From Colius striatus (taxonomy: Eukaryota > Chordata > Aves > Coliiformes > Coliidae), in assembly GCF_028858725.1 (NCBI RefSeq), contig NC_084781.1:1496513-1560512 (forward strand): DNA of 64,000 bases. The letters are read 5' to 3'. Under the pieces are notes generated by a model. It did no database searches. It was given only the letters and a program-made list of their open reading frames with translations, and was not told where the DNA came from. Shown piece after piece: positions 46,201-58,200 of the stretch. Made by a program: the position numbers and the translations under genes. The stretch's first letter is position 1. Each line of letters starts with the position of its first letter.

Positions 46201-49200
46201 TTTCGGAGGAGGAGGAGGGATAAGAGACACAGAACTGACGGGAACAGGAGGATCCTGGGGGGAGTCGAGGGCAACTGCTCCTAATGGGGGGAAAATTGAG
46301 AGAGAGAGTTGTTTTTTATGTTACCTGAGAGAGTGAGCTAACCTTAACACAAAAAAGAAAGCACACCAAAAGACCAGAGGCTTTTCCACTCCTCCTGCGT
46401 CCTCCGGCTCGCATGCAAACGCTGCTGGGTAGCACAGAACAAAGGCAAAGAAACACCAAAGAAAAGCACAAGAGGCTGTTCTAAAGGCTCCTCTTGCATT
46501 TCTAGAGGTAAGTGGCAGAGAAGGAGATAAACCTGAACTCAAAAAGGTCCCTTCTTCAAGCAGCTGTTTCAAGTCTTAGATGCTCGAGTGGTTGAAATGA
46601 TTTGGGACATGCTACAGATTCTCACCAGGGGCAAGGGGGGAAGAAACCAAGGTGGTGTACAAAGCAGCATGGCAAAACTTATCCAAGACTGGTGTGATTG
46701 ATGCAAGGGAGGAGGCAGGTTAAAACCTTCCTGATCTGCACAGCCCTGCGAGCCCCTGGTGAGCAGAACAGCCAGGCAAGCCCCTCTCCCCAAGGCACGC
46801 AGAGGAGGACGTTTCTGAGAGCAGGTCCCCTTTGGGACTTAAAGAAAGAAGGGAGGAAAGTGCACTGTACCTGGCTGTGCGTGTCCAGAGGGTACAGCCT
46901 GGTTCTGACTGCTTGCCATGAGTCTCTCCCCTTCTTCTGGCAACTCTGCTTTGCCAGCAGCCCCTAGCTGGGCCTGCTGGAGCTCTTGCTGGGCTCCTTC
47001 CCCAGGCTCACTGGTTTTCAGGGGCAAGGCCATCTGTGTTGGGGACCTGTTGGTGACTTCGGTGGCGCCGGCGCCTTTGCCCCAGCCGCAAGCAGAGGAG
47101 TTTCGGCATGAGGTGGCCGCTGCTCCCACGGTGTCGGGCGGTGGGAAGGAGACGGGCTCAGCCATGGGGGTGGGTGGGGAGGATCTCAGGGGCTTCCTTC
47201 CCACCTTGGGGGAGAAGGGAGGGGGTTTCATTGCCTTCTCTTCCGTGGGGCTCAGGTCCATGGTAAAGAAAGGACTCATCTTCTCTTGGAAAGGGGAGAC
47301 TGGCTCAGAGCTCGTGGCGCTGCCGGGTGTCTGCGACTGGCTGCCTGACTCTGTATCCTTCTTTAGGAAGCTTGGCTTCTCCTTACTCACACCCACTGCT
47401 TCCAGCAGAGAGGTGCTGCTGTCCAGGCACTCGCACTCTGCTTGGGGTGGGCTGCATTGGAAAGACATGGGGTCAAAATCCAAGCTGGCCACGCCGATGT
47501 CGGGCGGGCTGAGGTCGACGTCCTCGGCGGAGCGAGGGGAAATGAGGGCAGGGACGTGGATGAGCCCCTCGTCCCCATCACTGTCCTCCTGGGGCAGGTT
47601 GTCGTAGGAATTGCAGCGGTTCATGTTGCCCAGGAGCTCTCCGTTGAAGGAGGCTGACAGAGCATCGCTGCTGGACCTGGGCCGGCGGGGTCGGAACAGT
47701 TTGGATTCCCCTGGGAAAGGAGCAGATACAGAGGGGTTAGTTTTAGGGGTCCAGGAGGTGATGGTGCAGAGGGGGGTGTTTCATAGAATGGGAGGGGTTG
47801 GGAGGGACCTTTAGAGCTCATCCAGTGCAAACCCCTCTGCAGAAGCAGCTCCCACCTAGATCAGGTCACACAGGAACGTGTCCAGGGGGGGTTTGAAGAG
47901 CTCCAAGGAAGGAGCCTCCACACCCTCCCTGGGCAGCCTGGGCCAGGCTCCCTCACTGAAACACTCAAATACTTCTTTCTTATGTTTAAATGGAACTGTT
48001 TGTGTTGCAGCTTCATCCCATCACCCCTTGTCCTGTTGCTGGCTACTATAGAAGAAAGGGATGTCCCAACCTCCTGACACTTGTAACTATTACTGAGCTC
48101 CCCCCTCAGTCTCCTCCAGACTGAACAGCCCCAGGTCCCACAGCCTTTCCTCACAAGGAAGATGCTCCAGTGCCCTGAGCATCTTGGCAGCCCTGCACTG
48201 GCCTCTCTGCAGCACTTCCCTGTCCCTCTGCAGCTGGGGAGCCCACAACTGGCCACAGGACTCCAGCTGAGGCCTCAGCAGCTGTGGCAGAGCAGAGCAA
48301 AGGGGAGCAGAAGCTCCCTGGCCCTGCTGCCCACACTCTGCTGGATGCCCCCAGGCTGCCATTGGCTTCTTGGCCACTGTTTAGTCCTACAGCAGTGTGC
48401 AAGCTGCTCTCCCAGTGAGCTCTCAACACAGCAGTGATGGAGCAAGCAGCAGCTCCTCGTTGTGCTTGCTCAAGCTCTTTCACAGCAGCAGTCAGGTGAG
48501 ATTTAAGCTGTGTGCAAGAGATCTGCTGGAGACCTAAAGTATTTTCCTTCCCACCTTGGGTTAGAATGTTCAGTTCCTTCCCACCTCTCCCCTAAGTGGC
48601 TCCAAAGGCAGGAGCTGCTGTGCCTTACCATCGACGGCGTGCAGAGAGGTGAGCGATTCCTCGCTCTTGGCCGAGCGAAGGGTCCCGCTGTCTCCTCTTC
48701 CACCTGAGGGAAGGCAACAGACACTGAGAACCTGAATGGTACAAATGGTTTATAGCTGGGCTAAGAAAACAGGGAGGAAAAGCAGTGGTGGCAGGAAAAC
48801 CACAAATGGCTTTGCAGCAACAGCAAAGCTGTCCCAGGAGGAAGCGCTTTGGTTTGGGTTTGTTTTCACTCCAAAGCCCTTAAAGGAAACCTTGATGCTG
48901 CCCCACTGTTGAAGTGCTTTGCTGACAGAGCCCTGTTTGGGATGACAGCCTGACCTGCAGTGAGCCCTTTGACCTTGAGACTCCAAACTATCCCCCTTCA
49001 AAATGCTTCCAAAGCCACCTGGACACGCTGCTGTGATCAAGGGGAATGTCCTTCAGTAGGGAGTTGGGCTGGATGAGCTCTGCAGGGCCCTTCCAACCTC
49101 CCCCCTTCTCTGAGTCTATGAATGTGTGTGTTATACTGAAGCCTTGAGAGCCACAACTTGACAAAGGTACTGGGGAGAAGTCAGTGGGCCCCTGCTGAGG

Positions 49201-52200
49201 GGTCTGTGGTTGCTGTTCTGACATTTGGACAGAGACAGTTAATTCCCTACAGGAAAGGGCTGGAAATTCAGCTGCTGCAGCTCCCAGAGTTTGGTGGCTG
49301 CCTGACACTGGTGACACTGCTGAAGGTGTTTGTGGGGAAGTGCCTTGCCTGGGTTGAACTGCAAAGGGAGTCAGAACTGTCTGACTTCACAGCAAGAGTG
49401 TCAGGAGGAATGATGCTGAGACTTCAGTGTAGGAACTGTTCTCAGACTTATTAAAGCTACTGTGAGAGGAGCATTAGAGACGGGTGTGCTGTCCTGGAGC
49501 TAAGGTGAGCTCCCTCGGGGGAACTGCAGCTCAGTGACGGTGTTATACACAGCTTGAACGCTAGATGGAGATCAAACCCCACTGCAGGCACTGACCCTGG
49601 TGCCCAAAAAGCCTCGTTTGGCTTGGTTTTAGAAGCTGGCTTTGCACTCTCACCTGCCAGGGCTATGGCATTCACCTCCTTGCACTCATAGATGCCAGGG
49701 GTATGGCTTTCAGCTCCTTGCATTCTTATGTGCCAGGGCTATGGCTCTCACCTCCTTGCACTCTCACCTGTCAGGGCTATGGCTTTCAGCTCCTTGCACT
49801 CTCACCTGCCAGGGCTATGGCTCTCACCTCCTTGCACTCTCACCTGCCAGGGCTATGGCTTTCAGCTCCTTGCACTCTCACCTGCCAGGGCTATGGCATC
49901 CACCTCCTTGCACTCTCACCTGCCAGGGCTATGGCTGTCACCTCCTTGCACTCTCACCTGCCAGGGCTATGGCTTTCAGCTCCTTTCACTCTCACCTTCC
50001 AGGGCTATGGCTCTCACCTCCTTGCACTCTCACCTTCCAGGGCTATGGCTTTCAGCTCCTTGCACTCTCACCTGCCAGGGCTATGGCATCCACCTCCTTG
50101 CACTCATAGATGCCAGGGCTATGGCTGTCACCTCCTTGCACTCTCACCTGCCAGGGCTATGGCTTTCATCTCGGAGGGCTCGCTGGGATTGCGCTGCAGC
50201 TTCCGTTTGGACACGGATGAAGACTTGCCCAGGTTGAAGAAGGAACGCCAGCTGCCCACTGGTGACTTCTTCATCTTGCTGGGAGGCCTTTTCCTGGAGG
50301 GAAGAAAGCAAATGGCTCAAGGGGGAAGCTGCATTTAGCTCCTGCTACTGGTTGTTGGTTATTAGCACTAGCTGGCTTCTGCTGAAACAAAGTTGAGCAA
50401 GTCGGGTCTGTCAGAGCTGAAGAGGAGGTTTTCATGCTAGAGCTCAGCCATAAAGGTCCATCCCACCAAACTGTGCAGAGCAGGTGAGCAAAGGCAGCTC
50501 AGGGATGGCTTTTATTTACCTGGGAGATGCACCAGATCCCTGGGGCAGCTATTCCAGAGCACCCCTGGGGCAGCTATTCCAGAGCATCCCTGGGGCAGCT
50601 ATTCCAGAGCACCCCTGGGGCAGCTCAAGAGCATCTCTGGGGCAGCTATTCCAGAGCATCCCTGGGGCAGCTCAAGAGCATCCCTGGGGCAGCTATTCCA
50701 GAGCATCCCTGGGGCAGCTCAAGAACATCCCTGGGGCAGCTATTCCAGAGCATCCCTGGGGCAGCTCAAGAACATCCCTGGGGCAGCTATTCCAGAGCAT
50801 CCCTGGGGCAGCTCAAGAACATCCCTGGGGCAGCTATTCCAGAGCATCCTTGGGGCAGCTCAAGAGCATCCCTGGCTCATGCTGTACAAGCACCTTTGCC
50901 TCCTCCTACTGCCATATTTCATTTCCACTGTCATCAACTGCTTCACTTCAAAGGGAACTTGGATTTGTCACAGGAAACTAGTCCTAAAACCTGGAAAGCC
51001 TCAGTGTTTCCAGGTGTTCTCCCTGTTCACATCATGAGGAGAGACAGCTAGGCTTGTGGCTTTATTGATGCAATGAGAAGGCTGCTGAAAGCTTCTCCTG
51101 CACAGAAGGATTAATAGACCTCCAGCACAAGGAGTTATATGGCTAAAGTGAATCCACCAGACAACCTGGACTCCAAAGCAGGTGGAAGAGTGCCTTCAAT
51201 ACTTTCTATAGTCAATATCAGCAAGTTTTGGGTGTAATCAACCCCCTCCATGTGCTGGAAAGGAAACACATGGGTACCTTTCAGATGGGAAGTCGATGAC
51301 AGTGTGGAATTTCCCCTGTAAAGCTGCAGGGCCTTCTCCCACTTCGATGTATTTGCTGTCTGCCACGATGGGAGAGTTGATCTGGGCTTGTGTCCGTGCC
51401 TGGGCCTCCTCCAGTGTGAGCAGCTTTGTGGAAGGAGAGGACACCAGCAGTGACTTGGGCCTTGATAAAGAGCTGTGCCCTGCAAGGGAGGAAAACCACA
51501 GGCAACAGGAGAATCAGCAAACAGCAGGACAGAGATCAAAGCCCGTGGCTCTGTGTGCCTGGGGAGGTGCTGTGTTTTGTTCCATCTTTGCTCTCCCAGC
51601 TGCTGAGAAACGTGGTCAAAACAACCCTTTTGTCAGAGGCTGGACAAAAATACCTCAGCTGTGAGAGCAGCTGGGTTTATAGTCCAAAAGGAACAAGGGC
51701 AGAGGGAAGCAGGTAGGTTTGACATCTGCCAAGCTGGACTTGAGCTCCATCTGCATGCAGAAGTCTGTGGAGAAGGAGATGGCTTTCCTTGTGAAGCTTT
51801 GCTTCTGCCAGGACTGGGACCCAGCCTGATGGACACAGTGCCCAGAACCCAGCTGGGGAGTCCTGCCCTTGGCCTTTGCACAGCCTGCCCTTGTTTCTGG
51901 AGGTGAACATGGGCTTGGCAGCTGTGGATGTTGCTTCCTGCTGCCAGGACCTGTGAAGGCACGTGCAGCACCCAGGGGATGGCTGCAGAGGAGCTGAGGG
52001 GGAGAGCAGCTCTCTCTTTGCCATCACTTGCAGTGTGAGTATCCCTGGCTGTTGTCACATTGAGTTAAGGGATTGTGAGGGGAAGCATCAGCATCATTAT
52101 GGGTGGAAAAGCCTTTAAAGCTGCTGGAGTCCCAGCCCTGCCCTCACCCTGCCCAGCCCAGCACTACCCCATGGCCCTCAGCACCTCAGCTCCACGGCTT

Positions 52201-55200
52201 TGGGATCCCTCCAGGGCTGGGCACTGCCCCAGCTCCCTGGGCAGCCTGGCACAGGGGCTGACAACCCTCCAAAGTGAAGAAGTTCTCCCTCAGCTCCAAT
52301 CTAAACCTCCCCTACTTCCTGGTTGCTTCCATTCCTGTGACTCTTCCTTCTGCACTGGCCCTGCTGTGGCACATGCACAGTGTGGTGGGTGTTTGTCAGC
52401 TGGAAACACTTTGCCAGCAGAAGCCTGGGCTCCAGACCTTACCTGGAAGGGCTTAAAGGAAACACCACTTCCACTTCTCAGGCATGAAGCTGCACTTAAA
52501 ACCTCTCAGAAGCACCCAAGAGGCTGTTGTCTTTGCTGTAGCACTGGGCTGCTGTGCTGTGAAACAGCCTGCCCCCTTCTCCCTGCCAGCTTTGTGTCAA
52601 AGCACACTTGAATGTGAATGACCAAGCCATTAAACTATTAGCCAAATTGACATGGGCCATCCTAAGCCTGGATAATCATTTGGCTCAGACTCTGAGCTTG
52701 CTTATCTTCCCCTGGCAGAGCTGGTCAGCCAAGCTAACTTCTGGCTCCTCTTGACTTAAAACTGCCTTCCAGTAGGAACAAAAGGTGGCCTTGGAGCAAA
52801 TCTGCTGTCCCAAGTGGAGGGAGGGCTTGTGGGGTGCAGCAAATAGACTGTCAACAGCTCTCTGTACTCCCACTTTGTCAGAAGGGCAGGTTATCAAGCA
52901 GATGGTACAGAGCTCATGCTGCTTAGGAGTGGGAAAAGCTTGTCCTGTCCATGTCTGTTGATCTAATACACAGGCAATTCTTCCTGGTGCAACTGTGCTT
53001 GTTTTCACTGGAGCTGGTGCAGTGATGGCCTTGCTGGTTGCTCAAGGGAAGTTGTAGGTTCCAATGTGTCCCAGTTCATTCCTCACCCTACAGCCACAAA
53101 GCAGTGAGAGGAGTGGAGAAGTGGCAGGAGCTGCAGGGCCAATGCAAACCCAGCCCTGTGGCTGCCTGGGCCCACACAGGAGAGAAACAGCCAGGACAGC
53201 AGATGACAAAATATTCCCTGTTAAGAGCAAGACTTCAGTTTCTTCACATCAACACTGCTGAATACAGAAAGCTTTCTTGAAATCAGTTCAATTCTATTTG
53301 AGTTGGAAGGTGCTGACAAGGGGAGACAACTCAGGCATTGTGTTGTGCTGCAAGACAGCTCACATGCAAAAGCAGGCAGCAGCACTGATGCTGACAGCTG
53401 GAGAAAGAAGGGGAGGGAGCAAGGGGGACAGAGACTTGAGATCCCTTCCAATTGCTCAGTGCTGGGATGTTAAGATGTGCAATTCTCTGGAGCATCTTTG
53501 GCTTCCTAGAAAGGCACTGAGAGCAACTTAAAAACTCAGCCTGTGTTGGCCAGGTTTTATCATCATTCCCCTGGAAATCTGTCACAGAATCCCAGAGTGG
53601 TGGGGGCTGGAAGGGCCCTGCAGAGCTCATCCAGCCCAAGCCCCTGCTACAGCAGGTTCCCCTGGCTCAGGGGGCACAGGAATGCATCCAGGTGGGTTTG
53701 GAAACCTCCTGAGGAGCCTCCACACCCTCCCTGGGCAGCCTGGGCCAGGGCTCCATCACCTCAGCACCGAAGGAGGACACCACCTACCTGCTCCATCTCG
53801 TATGACTGAGCTGAGTTTGGAGCTGAAGAGGACATCCACATGGTTCAGGATGAATTCCACCACCACAGACTGGATCCTCACCTCCATGAAGGCTGCTGTC
53901 CCACTGAAGCAGGCAGACTCGATCTGCTTGGACCTGAAGGTACAAAGGCAGGTGAAGGGCAATGCCAAGAGCCAGGAGGATGGGGCAGGATTCCCTTTGG
54001 GTGATAAAGCTCCTGGGCCTGCCTGCTTCAGGGAAGAGATTCAATCCCATCAAAGCATTACATAATCCCTACTGGGTTCCAATGCAGATGTTGGCTTCAG
54101 GTTTGAAAAGGAAAGAGAAGAGCTGGGTCTGGAAGGAAAAGTCTGGCTGGAGGTAAATGAGCTGCATGCACAGAGCAGGGAGCTTTGTGTTAACTCAGTT
54201 CCACAGCTGATCCTCTAGCAGGAAATCTCTCCAGCTCACCAAGTCCCCCAAGTGTTCACCAAAGCAATCTCAGACTCTGCTCATGGGGCAACTGGCAGCA
54301 AGGAGAAAAGAGCTTTCCCTCATGAACTGCACACAGTGGGAAGCCAGGGCTTGGGTTTCTCAGGGTAGAACAAAAACAGCCCAGAAAGCAACAGAGACCA
54401 GGGCTGACTGGTTTTGTCTGACACCATTAATTCTGAGCTCCTCTCTTACTCCCATTCAAGACAAATTTTAGAGGACACGTTGACCCAAGGTAATTTCCAT
54501 GACACTGAATTTCTGCAGCCAAAAGCTTTCCAGTTAAAGGCCCCAGAGACTTGGCAGTGATGCCACAGGACAAGTGGTCCTGTCTGATCAAGGCCACACA
54601 AGTCTCATCTAAGCAGGAGAGGGGGAATGGTCACCTAGAAAAGAGGATTGAGGGCTGAGGGAATCCTTCCTGCTCAGTGGAAGTGACAGGGAGACCCAAG
54701 AACTCAGGGCTGCTTCTCCCCTGGTGCCTCCAGCATTAGCCCAGGAGCTGCCCTGTTGGTCTCAAGCTCAGAATGAGTTCCCACGTGGAATTTTACAGGT
54801 CTGCCTTTGATGCTTATACAAACTCCTCTTATCTAGAAGCAGAGGGAAGGAAAAGTAAAGGAGTACCTGAGGAGGTTTGGAGCCCAGACAATTGCCAAGT
54901 TCTTGGTGTGCATGTTTGTGATGGAGCAGTAATCAGCTAAACGAGCCAAGTGCCTCATCAGGAACTCCAGTGTCCTGGAAAACAAGAGGTAGGCAAAATG
55001 TTCAGCACCAATGAGCTGCAGTGTACCAAAAACACCCCACCAAACCTCATGTCATGATTTGCTTTTGGGTTGACAGCTCTGAGACGAGAAAAGAAGCTGA
55101 ACTCTGCACCCTGAGCCTGACACAGAGCTGGCTTCAGCAATCACTACCCTGGGGTGGGGCGAGGGGAATCTCTCCTGGCTGGTCCAGGCTCAATGGAAAA

Positions 55201-58200
55201 CCTTCAGAGGCTTCTGGTCACGTTAAAAGAATAAAGAAAAGGGGGGTTTTGTTTTTGAGATGGACCCCTCCTGCCCTGCCAGCACCCCCCAGGAGGAGGG
55301 AGCACACAGCAGTGATGGGAACGCTCCTGCTGCCTCTGTGCTGTAGCTTGGCAGCAGCCCTGCCCTCTGCCTCACTGTGTCCCCTTGCTTGGGGGCTGGG
55401 GAGGGATGTGAGGCCTTTGGGGCTCCACATTCCACAAGCAGCCAAGGCCTGAAGTGATGCTGCTGGCTGGGAACAGCACAGCCAACTGCCTCCTGCTCAG
55501 GTCCCTGCACACAACTCACGGCAGAGCAGCACAAAACCAAAGTGGGGGTTTTGTTTTCCTTTTGCCAGCAAAGCTGAGGAGAGGAGGAAAGCAGCAGCCT
55601 CCTCCCTCTGCCCCATCTCACCCCCCTGGGTCTCCCAGGCATTGCCTACTCCCACTGTAGGGAAAAGGGAGAAATGCACCAGGGCAAATGAGACAGAGGA
55701 GAGGAGTTTCTGTTGGAGAAGGTCCTCACCAAGGCCCTGCACCTTCATTAACACCAACCAAATACTACACTGGGTTAGAACAAAGTGTACTACACTCATC
55801 AGCTGCTGCTCCTTGCATGGCCAGCAGCATGCAGTGATCACTCAGCTCACCTTTGTTAAGCACCATTAAGACTAATGACCATAAAGTAAGCTCCTGCTCC
55901 TCCACCACCAGCTACTTCTGCCACTACCCAGAACACCACAGCCCTTTCTTTCTTAGCACCACCAATTAGCTAGTAATACTAATTGTTTTGAATGTGTTGG
56001 TGTAATTAGCTGGTGATTTTGAAACACCAGAAGTAATTGTTCTACCAGAGGATTGTTATCATTTGCAAGCTGCTGTTATTGCTGGGGAGGAACTGAAGAC
56101 AGGAAAAGCCCCTCACCCTTCTACCAATGAAACTCAAGGCCTGAAGCAATTTTGGGGCTACATTTCACCTCCTTAAATTGTCACCTCTAGAGGGATCACT
56201 GCAGCTAAGCTCTTGCCTTAGTGCCACCAGCCAGGTTGTGTTTGCCTCCTAGTTTCCAAGGGAGTCAAATGCAGCGTGTACAGTGTTTGGTGAGGAGTGA
56301 ACTCAGACCCCAAATCAGCTGTGTGTGTGTATATATATGAGCACAGAGCATTTTAACACCCAGAGCACAACTGGGATGGTGCAGTTTGAGTCCTGCCAGC
56401 CAAGGATGAGGAGGCAGAGCAAAGGCTGCACTCACCTGTAGTGAGGAGGGGGCAGCTGCTGGATGACATCGTGGATTTTAACCAGCCGTTCCTCATCGGT
56501 AGCAGCAGAAACAGCGTCCTGGGAGAAGGGAAGGAGAAGGGTTAGCAGGGGGTTACATGCACATAACACCAGAATCCTGCCCCAGCAGCTTGGAATGTGT
56601 GGCCAGTGTACTTTAAGAGTGAGGGGGGGATTGTGTGGCTCTGCACAGAGAGGCATCTGTGTCTTGGGGACAGACCAGCACACATACAATGTGAGAAAGG
56701 CCAAGTCAATCAAGACCTGGGACACTTTAAAGCTTAATCAGTCACAGCAATTCCTTGTAGAGGGTGTGCAGCTCCAGGTAGCATTTGCTTCTAGTCCCAA
56801 TCCTGTTCAGAGTGGCAAACAACAGGGGAAATCTCAAAGCACTGTTAGTGTCCCTGTGACCTTCTAACTTGGGGCTCCGGGAGTGGAATCCATCTGGTGA
56901 TCAAAACCTAAAGGGGAAACAGGAAAGGGACCTCAAACCTGGGGCCCTGCTGCACAGCTGAAACCACAGAGTCATTCTGCTTGGGAAAGAGCTTGAAGCT
57001 GCTGCAGTCCCAGCCCTCTCCTCACCCTGCCCAGCCCAGCACTGACCCACGGCCTCAGCACCTCAGCTCCATGGCTTTGGGATCCCTCCAGGGCTGGGCA
57101 CTGCCCCAGCTCCCTGGGCAACCTGGCACAAGGCTGACACCCCTCTCAGGGAAACAGTTCTGCCTCAGCTCCAACCTCAACCTCCCTGTTTCCTCTTGTC
57201 CTATTACTTTGGAGAAGAGACTGACCTCCAGCTCACTGCAGCCTCCTGTCAGGGAGCTGCAGAGAGTGCTGCTGCCTCCCCTCAGCCTCCTCTTCTCCAG
57301 GCTCAACACCCCCAGTGCTTATTCTTAGCCATCTTAAATACCTGGGGCTTGGAGACAGCCTCTTCTGATCTGTCTACAACCCCCACCTCACACAGCAGTA
57401 AGAAAGACAAGGCTCAGCTTGCTGCTGGTCCTTCCTCTGCCCAACCAGATGAATCGATGCTGAAGTGGAAAGTTCAAGTCATCACCCTGTACTCACCGAG
57501 AACTTCTCATAGAGTTGGTAGGTGAGCAGAGGGTTTGGGAGCTCCCTGAAGTAGAGTTTGCAGAGGGAGCCCACACAGTGGATGTCCTGGATGTAAATAT
57601 CCTTTGTCAAGTCAGGGATCTGCTCCGAGTCAAACTCGTGGCTGGAAAGAAATGAGGAGAGAGAAATGAGCAAAGGGGGTTGAAGAGAAGGGATGCAAAT
57701 AAAAGCCAGTCAAGGCAAGGCAGGGTTTCATGACTTACAGGGGAATAGAATCAGTACTGAAGTCACCAAAGCCACATGTGCTGCTGCTAGAGTGGATGTG
57801 TCCCCTAAAATTAAGACTGTTTCTTTCTAGCAAGGCTTTTTCAACTGATTGTCTGCTCCTTCTGCTGCACCAAGGCTCTTGGACAACAAGTCCCAAAGGC
57901 TGGGTGTGACCTGGAGCTACAGAGGAGGCCAGGATGAAAGCTGCTGCAATGAAAGCTGCTATCCCTTTGCATTTCTAAGGTTTGGAAATGGAAATGCTAA
58001 AGCAAAGCCCCAGGCAGCCACTGCACATGGAAACTGCCTCGGGGAAGAGCTGGTGAGCTGAGCAGCCTCTGCTCCAGGAACCACATGAAGCAAATCCCTC
58101 AGCCATTCCCTTGGGGAAGAAAAACCCCAAATCACAAGCATTTATGAAATAAAAGCTGAGCTGAGAAGGCCAAGGGCTGGCCTCACTGGAAAAGTAGAAA

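Noticed and set aside
49646..50872. CRISPR array
   Set aside because: The repeats abut directly with no unique spacers, and the DNA is vertebrate.
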